A stretch of 64,000 nucleotides of DNA. Origin: Micavibrio sp. UBA7657. Lineage in GTDB: Bacteria > Pseudomonadota > Alphaproteobacteria > Micavibrionales > Micavibrionaceae. This document shows, in pieces, positions 44,413-51,909 of this stretch. Under the pieces are notes generated by a model, which worked only from the letters and a program-made list of their open reading frames with translations, made no database searches and was not told where the DNA came from. Within the stretch, counting starts at the first letter, position 1. The number at the start of each line of letters is the position of its first letter. The translations under genes were made by a program, and so were the position numbers. The DNA lies in assembly GCA_002483465.1 (NCBI GenBank), contig DLHX01000008.1, positions 240,531 through 304,530 of the forward strand, read 5' to 3'.

Positions 44413-45319
44413 GTATGCGCTGATAGATATTCCCAAGGGTTTCTTCCAAGACACACTCTACAACATTCATAAGGCAATGCGCCTCGTTTTGGAATTTTTC
44501 TTCATCACGCGGATGCCATTTGAACTTACCGTCATTGGTATGCTGAATCTGCCCTCTCAGATCAATAAAGAAATCTATAATGGACTCCATCTCCGCTTTT
44601 CGGCTGGGATATTTTTTGAGAAGTGCTGAAAAAGGCTTATGCTCAGCATTAATTAGAATTTCTGTTACTGCCTTTACAAGCACAGGAGAAGCCATAAAGT
44701 TTTTCAAAAGCCCTGCCTTTGTCTGCTGACGTTCACCAAACTCATATTCTAGGACAAAGAACAGGTGTCTAATGGCCTCAATATAGCGACCATTAATAAG
44801 ATGTTCCTGGCCGATGCGAAAATGGCTAAAAGCCAAAAGGCTCTCTTCGTCAGTATTAGCCGCGACAATCAATCGGGCTAAATCGGCTTCTGTTAAAGGT
44901 TCAGAGACAGATTGACAGGGCGGACGCGAACTCGACCAACTCGACAGCATAGACCTTTTGTTTTCATTTTCGCTTTCAGGAACCCACTCCTCTGCAATTT
45001 CAGAAAACTCAAAAGCATAGAGGCCAAAGAAACCCAAAAGCCCCTCAAGATTCACAAGTTGGGAGCGAATATCCGAAAATTTTAATGCTTTTGGATTTCT
45101 ATCAAAGGGAAATCTTGGAATTTTTGCTTCCGGGTCTTGTTTAACCTCGATTAGAAATGGCCATTTTTCTTCGGGGATACCTGACAACTCAATAATCAGA
45201 CGATCAACAAGCCCCTTATCATTCACATGAAAAGAAAAAGCCCAGGAATCCAAGACAACCGGGGCCTGAAAAGCAATCTGGAGAACGCCGCGCACCGGAA
45301 TTGTGTATCGTACCTTCAT
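44399..45319 (-). CDS. Hypothetical protein with HEPN-like C-terminus
   Basis: The 306-aa protein is not recognised as a whole. The N-terminal half is beta-rich (YTIPVRGVLQIAFQAPVVLD, EEKWPFLIEVKQDP) and the C-terminal half is helical, with HLINGRYIEAIRHLFFVLEYEFGERQQ and a motif RGQIQH (residues 255-260), which fits the RxxxxH signature of HEPN RNases. HEPN domains are common in toxins and anti-phage proteins, but the match here is only a motif plus fold pattern. The ATG overlaps the stop of the GIY-YIG-like gene (ATGA). The 3' end runs into the left end of the element. Confidence 0.6.
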   Translation of the reverse strand: MKVRYTIPVRGVLQIAFQAPVVLDSWAFSFHVNDKGLVDRLIIELSGIPEEKWPFLIEVKQDPEAKIPRFPFDRNPKALKFSDIRSQLVNLEGLLGFFGLYAFEFSEIAEEWVPESENENKRSMLSSWSSSRPPCQSVSEPLTEADLARLIVAANTDEESLLAFSHFRIGQEHLINGRYIEAIRHLFFVLEYEFGERQQTKAGLLKNFMASPVLVKAVTEILINAEHKPFSALLKKYPSRKAEMESIIDFFIDLRGQIQHTNDGKFKWHPRDEEKFQNEAHCLMNVVECVLEETLGNIYQRIQNRV

Positions 45320-45939
45320 GCATTTTTTCTTTTAGCGTCACTGGTTTCATGCGATCTATTTTCGGAAGATATTCTTCTCTCCTCAAAAGCAATCTTTTCT
45401 TGTATTACATAGTGTAATCTGCGGAACGCCTCTTCCGCCATGTCTAAACCTATTCTGACTGGTTCACGGTCATGAGGAAGCGGATGGCCCAGCAATTCCC
45501 AAATCAGTGTTTCAGCCAAGACTGTTTCTTCGACATTTCGATAGCGATGAATTTCCCAATCGCCCCACGGCTTTTCCCGATAAACATCTTCCGGCATGGC
45601 AGTCTCCACACCAATCTTTATGAATCCCGGTTTATCAGGATGCGTTAGCAGGCAGATGATACCTGCATTTATCATTTTTCTGATTTCCTCTGGGGTTCTT
45701 TTACCTATACCGCACTCAGGGCAGCCTTCACCTTCGGCTACAAGCCATGGCGTTGTCCGCCATTGATGCCCCTTGCTACATCGAAAATTAGATTTTCCAC
45801 TCCTCATACTTTTCACATAGCCTAAAAGAGTAATGTCGCGCCCCTCCAATCGCCTTTTCATTGAAGCTGTGTATGCATAAACCCACTCCGGCAAAGGCGC
45901 TGGCGGCTGTTCTGATCGAAGGTTCAGTTCCCCGCCCAT
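45316..45939 (-). CDS. Zinc-ribbon GIY-YIG-like (T5orf172/MUG113-type) protein
   Basis: The 207-aa protein has a probable zinc ribbon: Cys54, His58, Cys73 and Cys76 in FRCSKGHQW and EGCPECG. After it comes GIICLLTHPDKPGFIKIGV (residues 93-111), a pattern like the T5orf172/MUG113 branch of the GIY-YIG nuclease superfamily, with a later segment (NVEETVLAETLIWELLGHPL) matching the family's helix. The canonical catalytic Arg and Glu are not certain, so activity is open. It shares bases with the stop of the preceding gene (TAATG) and with the HEPN-like gene (ATGA). Confidence 0.55.
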   Translation of the reverse strand: MGGELNLRSEQPPAPLPEWVYAYTASMKRRLEGRDITLLGYVKSMRSGKSNFRCSKGHQWRTTPWLVAEGEGCPECGIGKRTPEEIRKMINAGIICLLTHPDKPGFIKIGVETAMPEDVYREKPWGDWEIHRYRNVEETVLAETLIWELLGHPLPHDREPVRIGLDMAEEAFRRLHYVIQEKIAFEERRISSENRSHETSDAKRKNA

Positions 45940-46550
45940 TATGGGGTTTCTCCACTAAAATCTGGAATGTATTGTAAAATTTCATCCATAAGCGGTGATA
46001 AAGGATACGGGTTTATATTGACCGTACTTTTTGCTGATACATCAAAAGTGACCAAACCCGTTCGCATAAGGGCTTGTTGTATAAATTCATAGTTTTGAAT
46101 CCCCTTCGTATGGAGTTTTCCTTTAAGTCTATTGGGATCAATGTTTGAATCGTGCAGCCTTAGCTGAATCATCGTGCCGAGAACCATGATTTCATCTTCG
46201 GTCAGGCTGGCGATGATATTAGCGTACTTTAAGAATGACGGTGCTTTTAATGCCTTCTTTTCGGCCATACCGTTAATAACACGGGCCATCAGTCGCAGAT
46301 TGTTTTGCGCCACGCCTTCCATGGCGTCCCGCTGGAACCGGGCAATAATGCTGACGGCATCATTCTGATCTACATCCGAAAAATCACCTTGCCGAATTTC
46401 AGAAAACAGAATTTCCATGGCGTCCTGCGCCCGTTTGTCCAGAATATCCTGATATATCTGCATGGCCGTACCCGTGGGAACGCCAAAACATCCCAGCACA
46501 TCGGCAATCCCTGTGACGGTATATTTTTTTAGTGCCTTTTGCCCGCTCAT
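45939..46550 (-). CDS. Hypothetical protein, paralogue B
   Basis: The 203-aa protein has no recognised family. It is strongly related to the next gene upstream: both share EGVA-NNLRLMAR, INGMAEK, ALKAPSFLKYANI and LTEDEI in the same order, and both start with a Gly-rich GVPTG segment. The helical plan, with QALMRTGLVTF then YPLSPLMDEIL near the end, loosely recalls DUF4393 (Abi-alpha) proteins; that is only a suggestion. It is the first gene of a coupled trio with the GIY-YIG-like and HEPN-like genes. Confidence 0.65.
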   Translation of the reverse strand: MSGQKALKKYTVTGIADVLGCFGVPTGTAMQIYQDILDKRAQDAMEILFSEIRQGDFSDVDQNDAVSIIARFQRDAMEGVAQNNLRLMARVINGMAEKKALKAPSFLKYANIIASLTEDEIMVLGTMIQLRLHDSNIDPNRLKGKLHTKGIQNYEFIQQALMRTGLVTFDVSAKSTVNINPYPLSPLMDEILQYIPDFSGETP

Positions 46551-46624
46551 GCTGTTCCCTCACTTAATTCTGATGTGAATTTCTGAAAAGCGCGCAAAGC
46601 GTTCTCATGCTCCGATATTAAGGC

Positions 46625-47266
46625 TCATGCCGCTTCCTTATCAACATTAAAGGCTTCTAAATACTTTTCGATTTCGCTGAAAAGCGGCGTGAGAGTAAAA
46701 ATCTGATTGGCATCGACTTTATCGGACGCTCCGTACATTTTTCTCATTTCTGGCTTTTCGGGTATGATCTTGGCATCGAGACGTAAAGTCACCAAACCCG
46801 TACGCAGCAAAGCCTGCTGTACAGCTTGATAATTCTCAACGCCCGCTTCAATAAATTGCTTCCTGGTTTCGTAAGGCATAAACGTGGCCCAGTTAAGCCC
46901 GGCCATCACAGCCAAAACCTTGATTTCGTCTTCGGTTAGGTTTGCGAGGATATTTGCGTATTTCAGAAATGATGGCGCTTTTAGTGCGCCTTTCTCAGCC
47001 ATGCCATTAATAATGCGAGCCATAAGGCGTAGATTGTTACGAGCGACACCTTCTTCGGCATCGCGGATCAGGCGGAAGAAGATGAAAACCAGCTCATCCT
47101 GATCGATATTTTCAAAATTTCCCTGCCGCAGTTCAGAGCGGATAACCTCACGCAGCAAGTCGTGACGCTTAGAGATCATTTTTCCGATAGCAGCCCCAGC
47201 GGCCCCTGTTGGCACACCTTTCACACTCAAGCAATCACCTAGTATGCCACCAATAATTTCCATCAT
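46625..47266 (-). CDS. Hypothetical protein, paralogue A
   Basis: The 213-aa protein is a tandem paralogue of the downstream gene. It has a small-residue-rich start (GGILGDCLSVKGVPTGAAGAAIG) that could contact membranes or pack helices, then the shared core (EGVARNNLRLMARIINGMAEK, APSFLKYANILANLTEDEI) and an acidic end (FSEIEKYLEAFNVDKEAA). Conservation is highest in the core, which suggests it carries the common role. A 74-base gap separates the two genes. Confidence 0.65.
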   Translation of the reverse strand: MMEIIGGILGDCLSVKGVPTGAAGAAIGKMISKRHDLLREVIRSELRQGNFENIDQDELVFIFFRLIRDAEEGVARNNLRLMARIINGMAEKGALKAPSFLKYANILANLTEDEIKVLAVMAGLNWATFMPYETRKQFIEAGVENYQAVQQALLRTGLVTLRLDAKIIPEKPEMRKMYGASDKVDANQIFTLTPLFSEIEKYLEAFNVDKEAA

Positions 47267-47349
47267 GTCACTTTCTCCTCTACGTAGGCGGCATTGACGC
47301 GAACACGGCTAGCGGTTGCCATGCGTTGTTATAGCCCGCCTTTATGTCA

Positions 47350-48294
47350 TTAATCGTTCCCGTAGTCAGGTTCAAAAACCCGCTCTCTTGTTTCAATTTC
47401 GGTATGATCTGCATCAAGACCTATCGCTTCTATTTCTTCCCGACTGTTAAGCTGTAACTCACAAACCAGACATTTGAACTGTTCTCCGGAATAGTACCTT
47501 TCTACATCTTCTTCATACGGATTTTCTGGATCATAATTGTCCAAAACGACTTCTTCATATTTTGATCCGGCCATAAAAGCGTTAGAGGCGCAAGCTGGGC
47601 AGGCGATTGTCCACTCTCTATCAAAAATAAAAGAGAATATATTTCTAAAATGAAATGGTTCTTTCGCTTCAACAAATTCCTGCTTTTTCTTCTTGTCTTT
47701 CAAATTTGAAAATCTTATTTTTGCATCATCGAACTTAACCTTGGCAGCCTTTACGGTAGCCTCCTGAGCATGTTGCACTAGGGCTTTTGGAGCCTTTGCC
47801 TGCCCTGCCCCCAGCCATTCCTCCAGCGTCAAATCCATCATTTCGAGAATAAGCTGTGACACTTGCCAATAGCGACTCTCCCAACTTTCCAGCTTCATAG
47901 GCTTAAAAGGAACTTCGCCGGAATGTAATTCTGCGTTCCGGCGCTGGGCCATATCATCGCAGAATTTCTTGACCTGGCTTTCAAATTTTGGAGAAAGACT
48001 GTGAAGCCTCTCAAAAAGCGTTTTCCATGTAATCGTCTTTATATCGGTACTGATATTGACGCCGGACGCCGCAAACATGGAATGTTGGTGTGTAGGATCG
48101 GCAACAAGGCTGGGATGAATTTTCGCTAGATGCGCCTTCCCCAGCAATTCCAGCGCTAAGGACGCCCATAATTGATACTGATCCATATCATCGGCGGCAT
48201 GTGCCGTCAGCGCCCGCTGGATATACACCTTGGACTTTTCGTAGATGGCAGTGGGATCAAGCGCCGCTTGCAATTCTATCTGTAACTTTTTCAT
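47350..48294 (-). CDS. HEPN-like protein with C-terminal zinc ribbon
   Basis: The 314-aa protein has a helical N-terminal domain with QRRNAELHSGEVPF, where Arg119 and His124 form the RxxxxH motif of HEPN RNases. A Lys-rich helical linker (about 170-215) leads to a probable zinc ribbon with Cys232, Cys235, Cys275 and Cys278 (ACPACAS and FKCLVCE). HEPN ribonucleases are often toxins or anti-phage effectors. The start overlaps the stop of the dioxygenase gene as ATGA, so the two are probably made at a fixed ratio. The family name is not known to me. Confidence 0.65.
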   Translation of the reverse strand: MKKLQIELQAALDPTAIYEKSKVYIQRALTAHAADDMDQYQLWASLALELLGKAHLAKIHPSLVADPTHQHSMFAASGVNISTDIKTITWKTLFERLHSLSPKFESQVKKFCDDMAQRRNAELHSGEVPFKPMKLESWESRYWQVSQLILEMMDLTLEEWLGAGQAKAPKALVQHAQEATVKAAKVKFDDAKIRFSNLKDKKKKQEFVEAKEPFHFRNIFSFIFDREWTIACPACASNAFMAGSKYEEVVLDNYDPENPYEEDVERYYSGEQFKCLVCELQLNSREEIEAIGLDADHTEIETRERVFEPDYGND

Positions 48295-48941
48295 CTGACC
48301 ATAATCCTCAATAGGCTTCTGCGCGGGTCTGCGGGGCGATTATTGTCCCGCCCATGCAGCATCCTCCAGTTGTCGATAATCGCAACTCTGTTCTTTTGCC
48401 AAGGAACTTCTACCATCATTCCGGCATGTCTTTCTGACAGCATGGCGTTCATGGCTTTTTCACCATCGACGGAAACCGGATACATGCAACCGGGATCAAA
48501 GCGAAAGAACGGTTTATCCTTTGAGTGGATAGAAGAATAGAAAGATTTTCTGCCATTCTTCACAAAAAACGAAGCGGTTTTGATAAAGGACACCTCCGCC
48601 TGACTCAGATCAAGCCTATTCGTATCCAGTAAAACCGTTGGAGATAGAACCTGTCCAGGCTCCTCGCAACCTAGCATGACGTAACGGCAGGGAATCCGCC
48701 AATGCGCTGTATCGCTATGCAAGGGAAAGGCTCCAAGACCATATTTGTTGCTCAAAGATTGCGGATGAGCGCTTTTATGGCTTACAGGCTGCAATCTCTC
48801 CAGCAAATTTCCCTTACGACCGGAAACAGGCACACCCAACTTTTCTGAAATACCAGAAAGAAAATCGCCGAGATTATCCTTTTCAGAGCAATCCAGAACG
48901 GCCCAACCTTCTTTTTCCAGTATTTTTTCCCAGCCGTTCAT
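48291..48941 (-). CDS. TauD/TfdA-type Fe(II)/2-oxoglutarate dioxygenase
   Basis: The 216-aa protein has the facial-triad pattern of this family: FPLHSDTAHW gives His75 and Asp77, and NWRMLHGR gives the distal His196, followed by RRSLLRI with the Arg that would bind 2-oxoglutarate. Length is short for TauD (about 280), so it lacks some substrate-lid parts. The substrate is unknown; placement in a mobile element next to a HEPN protein suggests nucleic acid, protein or small-molecule modification linked to conflict, which is inference. A GCGGGA site supports the start at 48941 rather than 48989. Confidence 0.72.
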   Translation of the reverse strand: MNGWEKILEKEGWAVLDCSEKDNLGDFLSGISEKLGVPVSGRKGNLLERLQPVSHKSAHPQSLSNKYGLGAFPLHSDTAHWRIPCRYVMLGCEEPGQVLSPTVLLDTNRLDLSQAEVSFIKTASFFVKNGRKSFYSSIHSKDKPFFRFDPGCMYPVSVDGEKAMNAMLSERHAGMMVEVPWQKNRVAIIDNWRMLHGRDNNRPADPRRSLLRIMVR

Positions 48942-48951
48942 ATTTTCCCGC

Positions 48952-49422
48952 TCAAAAATCCCATTCTCCGCCATTGATCCGGTCGGCAATCGTATCGCAG
49001 GATATATGACCGTTGTTAATATCCCCGGCTACTCTCGAATAGGCGTACTTATCAACAGCGTCTTTCTCACTGGCGGTTAGTCCGCCGCTGGCTTCAAGGG
49101 ATTGCAGCATGGCGGTCATCTTTTCCTGATTGCGGGCATTGTATGATTGGGCTGCGGCCATAAGCGCCGGGTTCTCGCCATGCTCTTTCAAACACAGGGC
49201 GGCATAACCCACCGGAAGGGTTCCCTTCATCAGGCTTTCAAACCTGTCAGCCCCGATCTTTTCTCTGACCGCTTCCACGCCGGATAAGGTTGCCGCCGAA
49301 GGAACACCCTGTTCACGCATTACCCTCGGCCCGACAAAAATAGCGGCGACGATCAAGAAAACGACAATACCCGTGATCTTGCCAGACGGTTTCTTTGTTT
49401 TCTGATCCTTCTCATCTTCCAT
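48952..49422 (-). CDS. Hypothetical single-pass membrane protein, 156 aa
   Basis: A polar, charged N-terminus is followed by one membrane helix (ITGIVVFLIVAAIFVG), then a helical extracytoplasmic domain with two Cys (AALCLKEHG and GHISCDTIADRI) that might form a disulfide. The family is not recognised. It is the most upstream minus-strand gene of the cargo block and lies ten bases before the dioxygenase gene. Confidence 0.6.
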   Translation of the reverse strand: MEDEKDQKTKKPSGKITGIVVFLIVAAIFVGPRVMREQGVPSAATLSGVEAVREKIGADRFESLMKGTLPVGYAALCLKEHGENPALMAAAQSYNARNQEKMTAMLQSLEASGGLTASEKDAVDKYAYSRVAGDINNGHISCDTIADRINGGEWDF

Positions 49423-49561
49423 TCCAGTATGCTCCTGCTCATTAAATGCGCTGGATTATAGTAAATTAAAACTCTGAAAAACAGCCTTAAATACCCATTT
49501 GCGTTGCATTTTCCTTATATCGCGGATACAAAAAAGGCGGTCTGTCCTCATTGGATCGACC

Positions 49562-49709
49562 GGGGCCTTAATAACCTCGCATTAGACGGTGGCGTGACCG
49601 TCATCACGCCGCTTCTCGACCTTTTTATGGCCGGGAGGCGGCGGCGTATGTCCAAAGCCTCGGCTTAAAGGCCGTCGCGGTCGTTCTAATGCGGCTTATT
49701 AACTCCCGG
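49562..49709 (+). ncRNA. Candidate structured RNA (three-way junction) upstream of a lipoprotein gene
   Basis: In a 334-base gap the ends pair: TTAATAA (49568-49574) with TTATTAA (49696-49702), and GCATTAGA (49579-49586) with TCTAATGC (49685-49692). Inside, GTGGCGTGA (49589-49597) pairs with TCACGCCGC (49604-49612), and GACC, GGCC and GAGGC (49618-49639) pair with GCCTC, GGCC and GGTC (to 49682). A strong terminator follows at once and the lipoprotein ribosome site comes 5 bases after it. It could be a free RNA or a leader that controls that gene. The rest of the gap (49423-49560) shows nothing firm. Confidence 0.5.
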
Positions 49710-49741
49710 TCACCAGAGAGGACATCTCTGGTGATTTTTTT
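49710..49741 (+). terminator. Rho-independent terminator before the lipoprotein gene
   Basis: TCACCAGAGA and TCTCTGGTGA pair perfectly (10 bp, short loop) and are followed by seven T. It ends 15 bases before the lipoprotein start, so either an upstream transcript stops here or the gene is attenuated. Confidence 0.88.
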
Positions 49742-49756
49742 ATATGGGAGAAAAAT

Positions 49757-50203
49757 ATGAGAAATTTTATTTTATTAACTTTTACCTTGATACTTTCGGG
49801 CTGCGGCACAACTGGCCCGGTCAATTTATCAGCACTGAACGAACCTGTTCCGGCTGACAAAGCCCGGATCATCGTCACACGCAATAACAGCCTTCTCTAC
49901 CTTGCTGGAGCAGCCGAAGTCAGATCGAACGGTACGAAAATCGCCAGTCTAGGTCGCGGCGGAAGCGTTGTGCATGACATTCCGAAAGGCCAAAACACGC
50001 TTTCCGTTTCGACGCCGACAGCACCTGGCCAGTTTGTCGTGACCTTCAAAGCTGAACCAAAGAAAATTTATAATTTTGAGGTATCGCCACGCTCCAGCAA
50101 TCTCATGGGAGGTTACGGCCTCGGTCTTCTTGGTGATGCTATACATGCGAACGTCAGCGAGCAATCGGGCTACTTCCAGATTGACTTGAAGGATGTTGAC
50201 TGA
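49757..50203 (+). CDS. DUF2846-like lipoprotein
   Basis: The 148-aa protein has a lipoprotein signal (MRNFILLTFTLILSGCGTTG) and a compact beta-rich domain, PADKARIIVTRNNSLLYLAGAAEVRSNG, GGSVVHDIPKGQNTLSVS and VVTFKAEPKKIYNFEV, similar in layout to DUF2846 lipoproteins. The ribosome site GGGAG is immediately after a terminator, which suggests control by the structured leader. It is the only clearly exported protein on the plus strand of the element. Confidence 0.72.
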   Translation: MRNFILLTFTLILSGCGTTGPVNLSALNEPVPADKARIIVTRNNSLLYLAGAAEVRSNGTKIASLGRGGSVVHDIPKGQNTLSVSTPTAPGQFVVTFKAEPKKIYNFEVSPRSSNLMGGYGLGLLGDAIHANVSEQSGYFQIDLKDVD

Positions 50204-50208
50204 ATAGC

Positions 50209-50463
50209 ATGATTAGAACTCTTAACATCATAGCCGTATTCGGTGTTCAAATATCTCTCTGGTTTTTCTTTCCTTGGTGGATTGCATTATTAAGCCTTCC
50301 GTTAGCAATTGCTATCTCTTCCATGCTTGGAATTATAGTTGCGCCGTTGTCCACACGATTAGTTCAAACAATTTTCTGGGGTTATTGGCAGATTCTTGCA
50401 CCACCTACTTTCTTCGCAGTGGGGCAAATAATATCCGCCATTTTTCTAGAAACTATTTTTTAA
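50209..50463 (+). CDS. Small hypothetical membrane protein, 84 aa
   Basis: Three hydrophobic segments are visible (IIAVFGVQISLWFFFPWWIALL, LAIAISSMLGIIVAPL and PTFFAVGQIISAIFL). No family is recognised. It starts five bases after the lipoprotein stop, so it probably shares that transcript. Codon use is A+T-rich like the rest of the element. Confidence 0.5.
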   Translation: MIRTLNIIAVFGVQISLWFFFPWWIALLSLPLAIAISSMLGIIVAPLSTRLVQTIFWGYWQILAPPTFFAVGQIISAIFLETIF

Positions 50464-50495
50464 CTGATTACACGGAACCATTTCTGGAGATTGAG

Positions 50496-50837
50496 ATGAG
50501 TTGGGAAAGCATTGGCAGCGTTGATACAGGTGAAATGCCGGACGATGAGGCGTGGATTCTTTTTTGTCTTGGCCTTGCCAAAAGTTACGTGCAGTTTGTG
50601 TGCGGCCTACCGCCCGATGACAGTAAACTCGAAATTATGTGGGGCGAGCACGAACTCGGCAATTACCCAACCTTGGCGATTTGGTACGACATGGAGGAGC
50701 CATGCAAATACATCCGCTCCTGTGAAGATGCCATGGACGCTTTTAACCAGCACGTTTCATGGCTTGATCTGAAAGAGTTCTGGAAAAATCAGGCTGATGA
50801 AGACAATGAATGGGGTGAAACCCATGATGAAGACTGA
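50496..50837 (+). CDS. Hypothetical acidic protein, 113 aa
   Basis: The protein is soluble and strongly acidic, with several Trp (WESIG, DDEAWILFCLGLAKSYVQFV, IWYDMEEPCKYI). No family is recognised. GGAG lies six bases before the ATG; a longer frame from 50274 is out of keeping with that. It is the last gene of a plus-strand trio (lipoprotein, membrane protein, this) and converges on the Cys-rich gene. Confidence 0.6.
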   Translation: MSWESIGSVDTGEMPDDEAWILFCLGLAKSYVQFVCGLPPDDSKLEIMWGEHELGNYPTLAIWYDMEEPCKYIRSCEDAMDAFNQHVSWLDLKEFWKNQADEDNEWGETHDED

Positions 50838-50841
50838 CATG

Positions 50842-51111
50842 TTAAAAATCGGACAACATGTCCTTTAATGCGGCCAGTACTTTTTTGGCTTCTGCGTATT
50901 GTTTCTTTTTAGCCTTTGTATTCCTGCCGTGAATAATCGGCCTGCCTGTCGATTTTCCGCCGTGCATCCGGCAACGTCCGTTTTTCATAGCTGGATTACG
51001 GCAAGCGCCCCCGGTTGTCCGGCAGCGAGCGCCGCACCTTGGATGCATTGCCAACGCCTCTCTCGCCTCGTGCATGGGGTTTTTCGTTTTTCGACCACAC
51101 TCCCCAGTCAT
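50842..51111 (-). CDS. Small HGGKSTG-motif zinc-finger-like protein
   Basis: The 89-aa basic protein has four Cys and two His in CGARCRTTGGACRNPAMKNG and RCRMHGGKSTGRP, a pattern widely seen in small proteins of prophages and integrative elements in proteobacteria. The role is unknown; the Cys/His pattern and the basic tail (NTKAKKKQYAEAKK) suggest zinc and nucleic-acid binding. A GGAGGGGGG stretch precedes the ATG. It lies in the element's right-half operon direction. Confidence 0.7.
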   Translation of the reverse strand: MTGECGRKTKNPMHEAREALAMHPRCGARCRTTGGACRNPAMKNGRCRMHGGKSTGRPIIHGRNTKAKKKQYAEAKKVLAALKDMLSDF

Positions 51112-51245
51112 TTTTTACCAGCCCCCCTCCCCCTGGCATCAACGGAACCGTTAATGACTGCCTGACCGCCATCCGATACCTGCACATGCTGCACGGTCAC
51201 AGTTTGCTGACCTCCGTTACGGATTTTATGAACCGTAATTAAACC

Positions 51246-51767
51246 TTACTGGCATATATCCATGAGTTTTGACGCTGTATTAATCAGACGGCATCTCTCT
51301 ATCGGATCACGGGTATTTCCAGCCTCTGCGATCAAATCAAGGCTGGTACGATGCGCCACGGCCATCTGATGCGCTATCATCTGCTCTGCCGCATTGCTTG
51401 CGCCAATGGCTTCTGCGGTATCAAGCGCCATGCTCAAAACCCCATTCTTAGAGGCCAACTCAAGACGATTCATACTTGCTTCTATGTTTACGCGGTCGAT
51501 TTTTTCACGAGGCGGGCAAATGACAGAAGATTTGTCTCCGGTCATTTGCACAAATTCTCCGCCCACTCCCCGTGCAGGAATCTCACTCAAAATCAGATAC
51601 GAATTTGCCGCATCATCAAGATCATCAGCGATAATTAGACTTACTTCTTTATGTTCAAGACCGCGATCTTGCCGATCCTCAACATTATGGCGGATTTGTG
51701 CGGCGGTCAGGCTCATAGCCTGCGCTTCATCTATAGTTTTTGCTTTCATATCGGCGGGTATTTTCAT
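51246..51767 (-). CDS. Hypothetical element protein, 173 aa
   Basis: The protein is helical and soluble with no recognised family. An N-terminal part (AKTIDEAQAMSLTAAQIRHNVED) precedes a mixed region and a long helical end, ASMNRLELASKNGVLSMALDTAEAIGASNAAEQMIAHQMAVAHRTSLDLIAEAG. Similar small proteins often follow the primase-ATPase module of such elements, so a role in replication or maintenance is possible. It is transcribed in the same direction as the ATPase gene, 142 bases after it. Confidence 0.6.
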   Translation of the reverse strand: MKIPADMKAKTIDEAQAMSLTAAQIRHNVEDRQDRGLEHKEVSLIIADDLDDAANSYLILSEIPARGVGGEFVQMTGDKSSVICPPREKIDRVNIEASMNRLELASKNGVLSMALDTAEAIGASNAAEQMIAHQMAVAHRTSLDLIAEAGNTRDPIERCRLINTASKLMDICQ

Positions 51768-51909
51768 TGTTTCATTTCCAAAGAAGGGAAAACTGTCTCA
51801 ATGGAGTATTCCGGCGCTTCATGTCTGTGGGACGGTTTGTGTGAATATGTCCCATGCCATGTCCCGGTGCTGTCCCGATCCGAAACTGTATGCGCCAAGG
51901 TTTTCAGAC

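Noticed and set aside
49562..49741. Retron msr-msd or integron attC interpretation of the structured region
   Set aside because: No reverse transcriptase or integron integrase is nearby, and the end sequences do not fit attC core sites.
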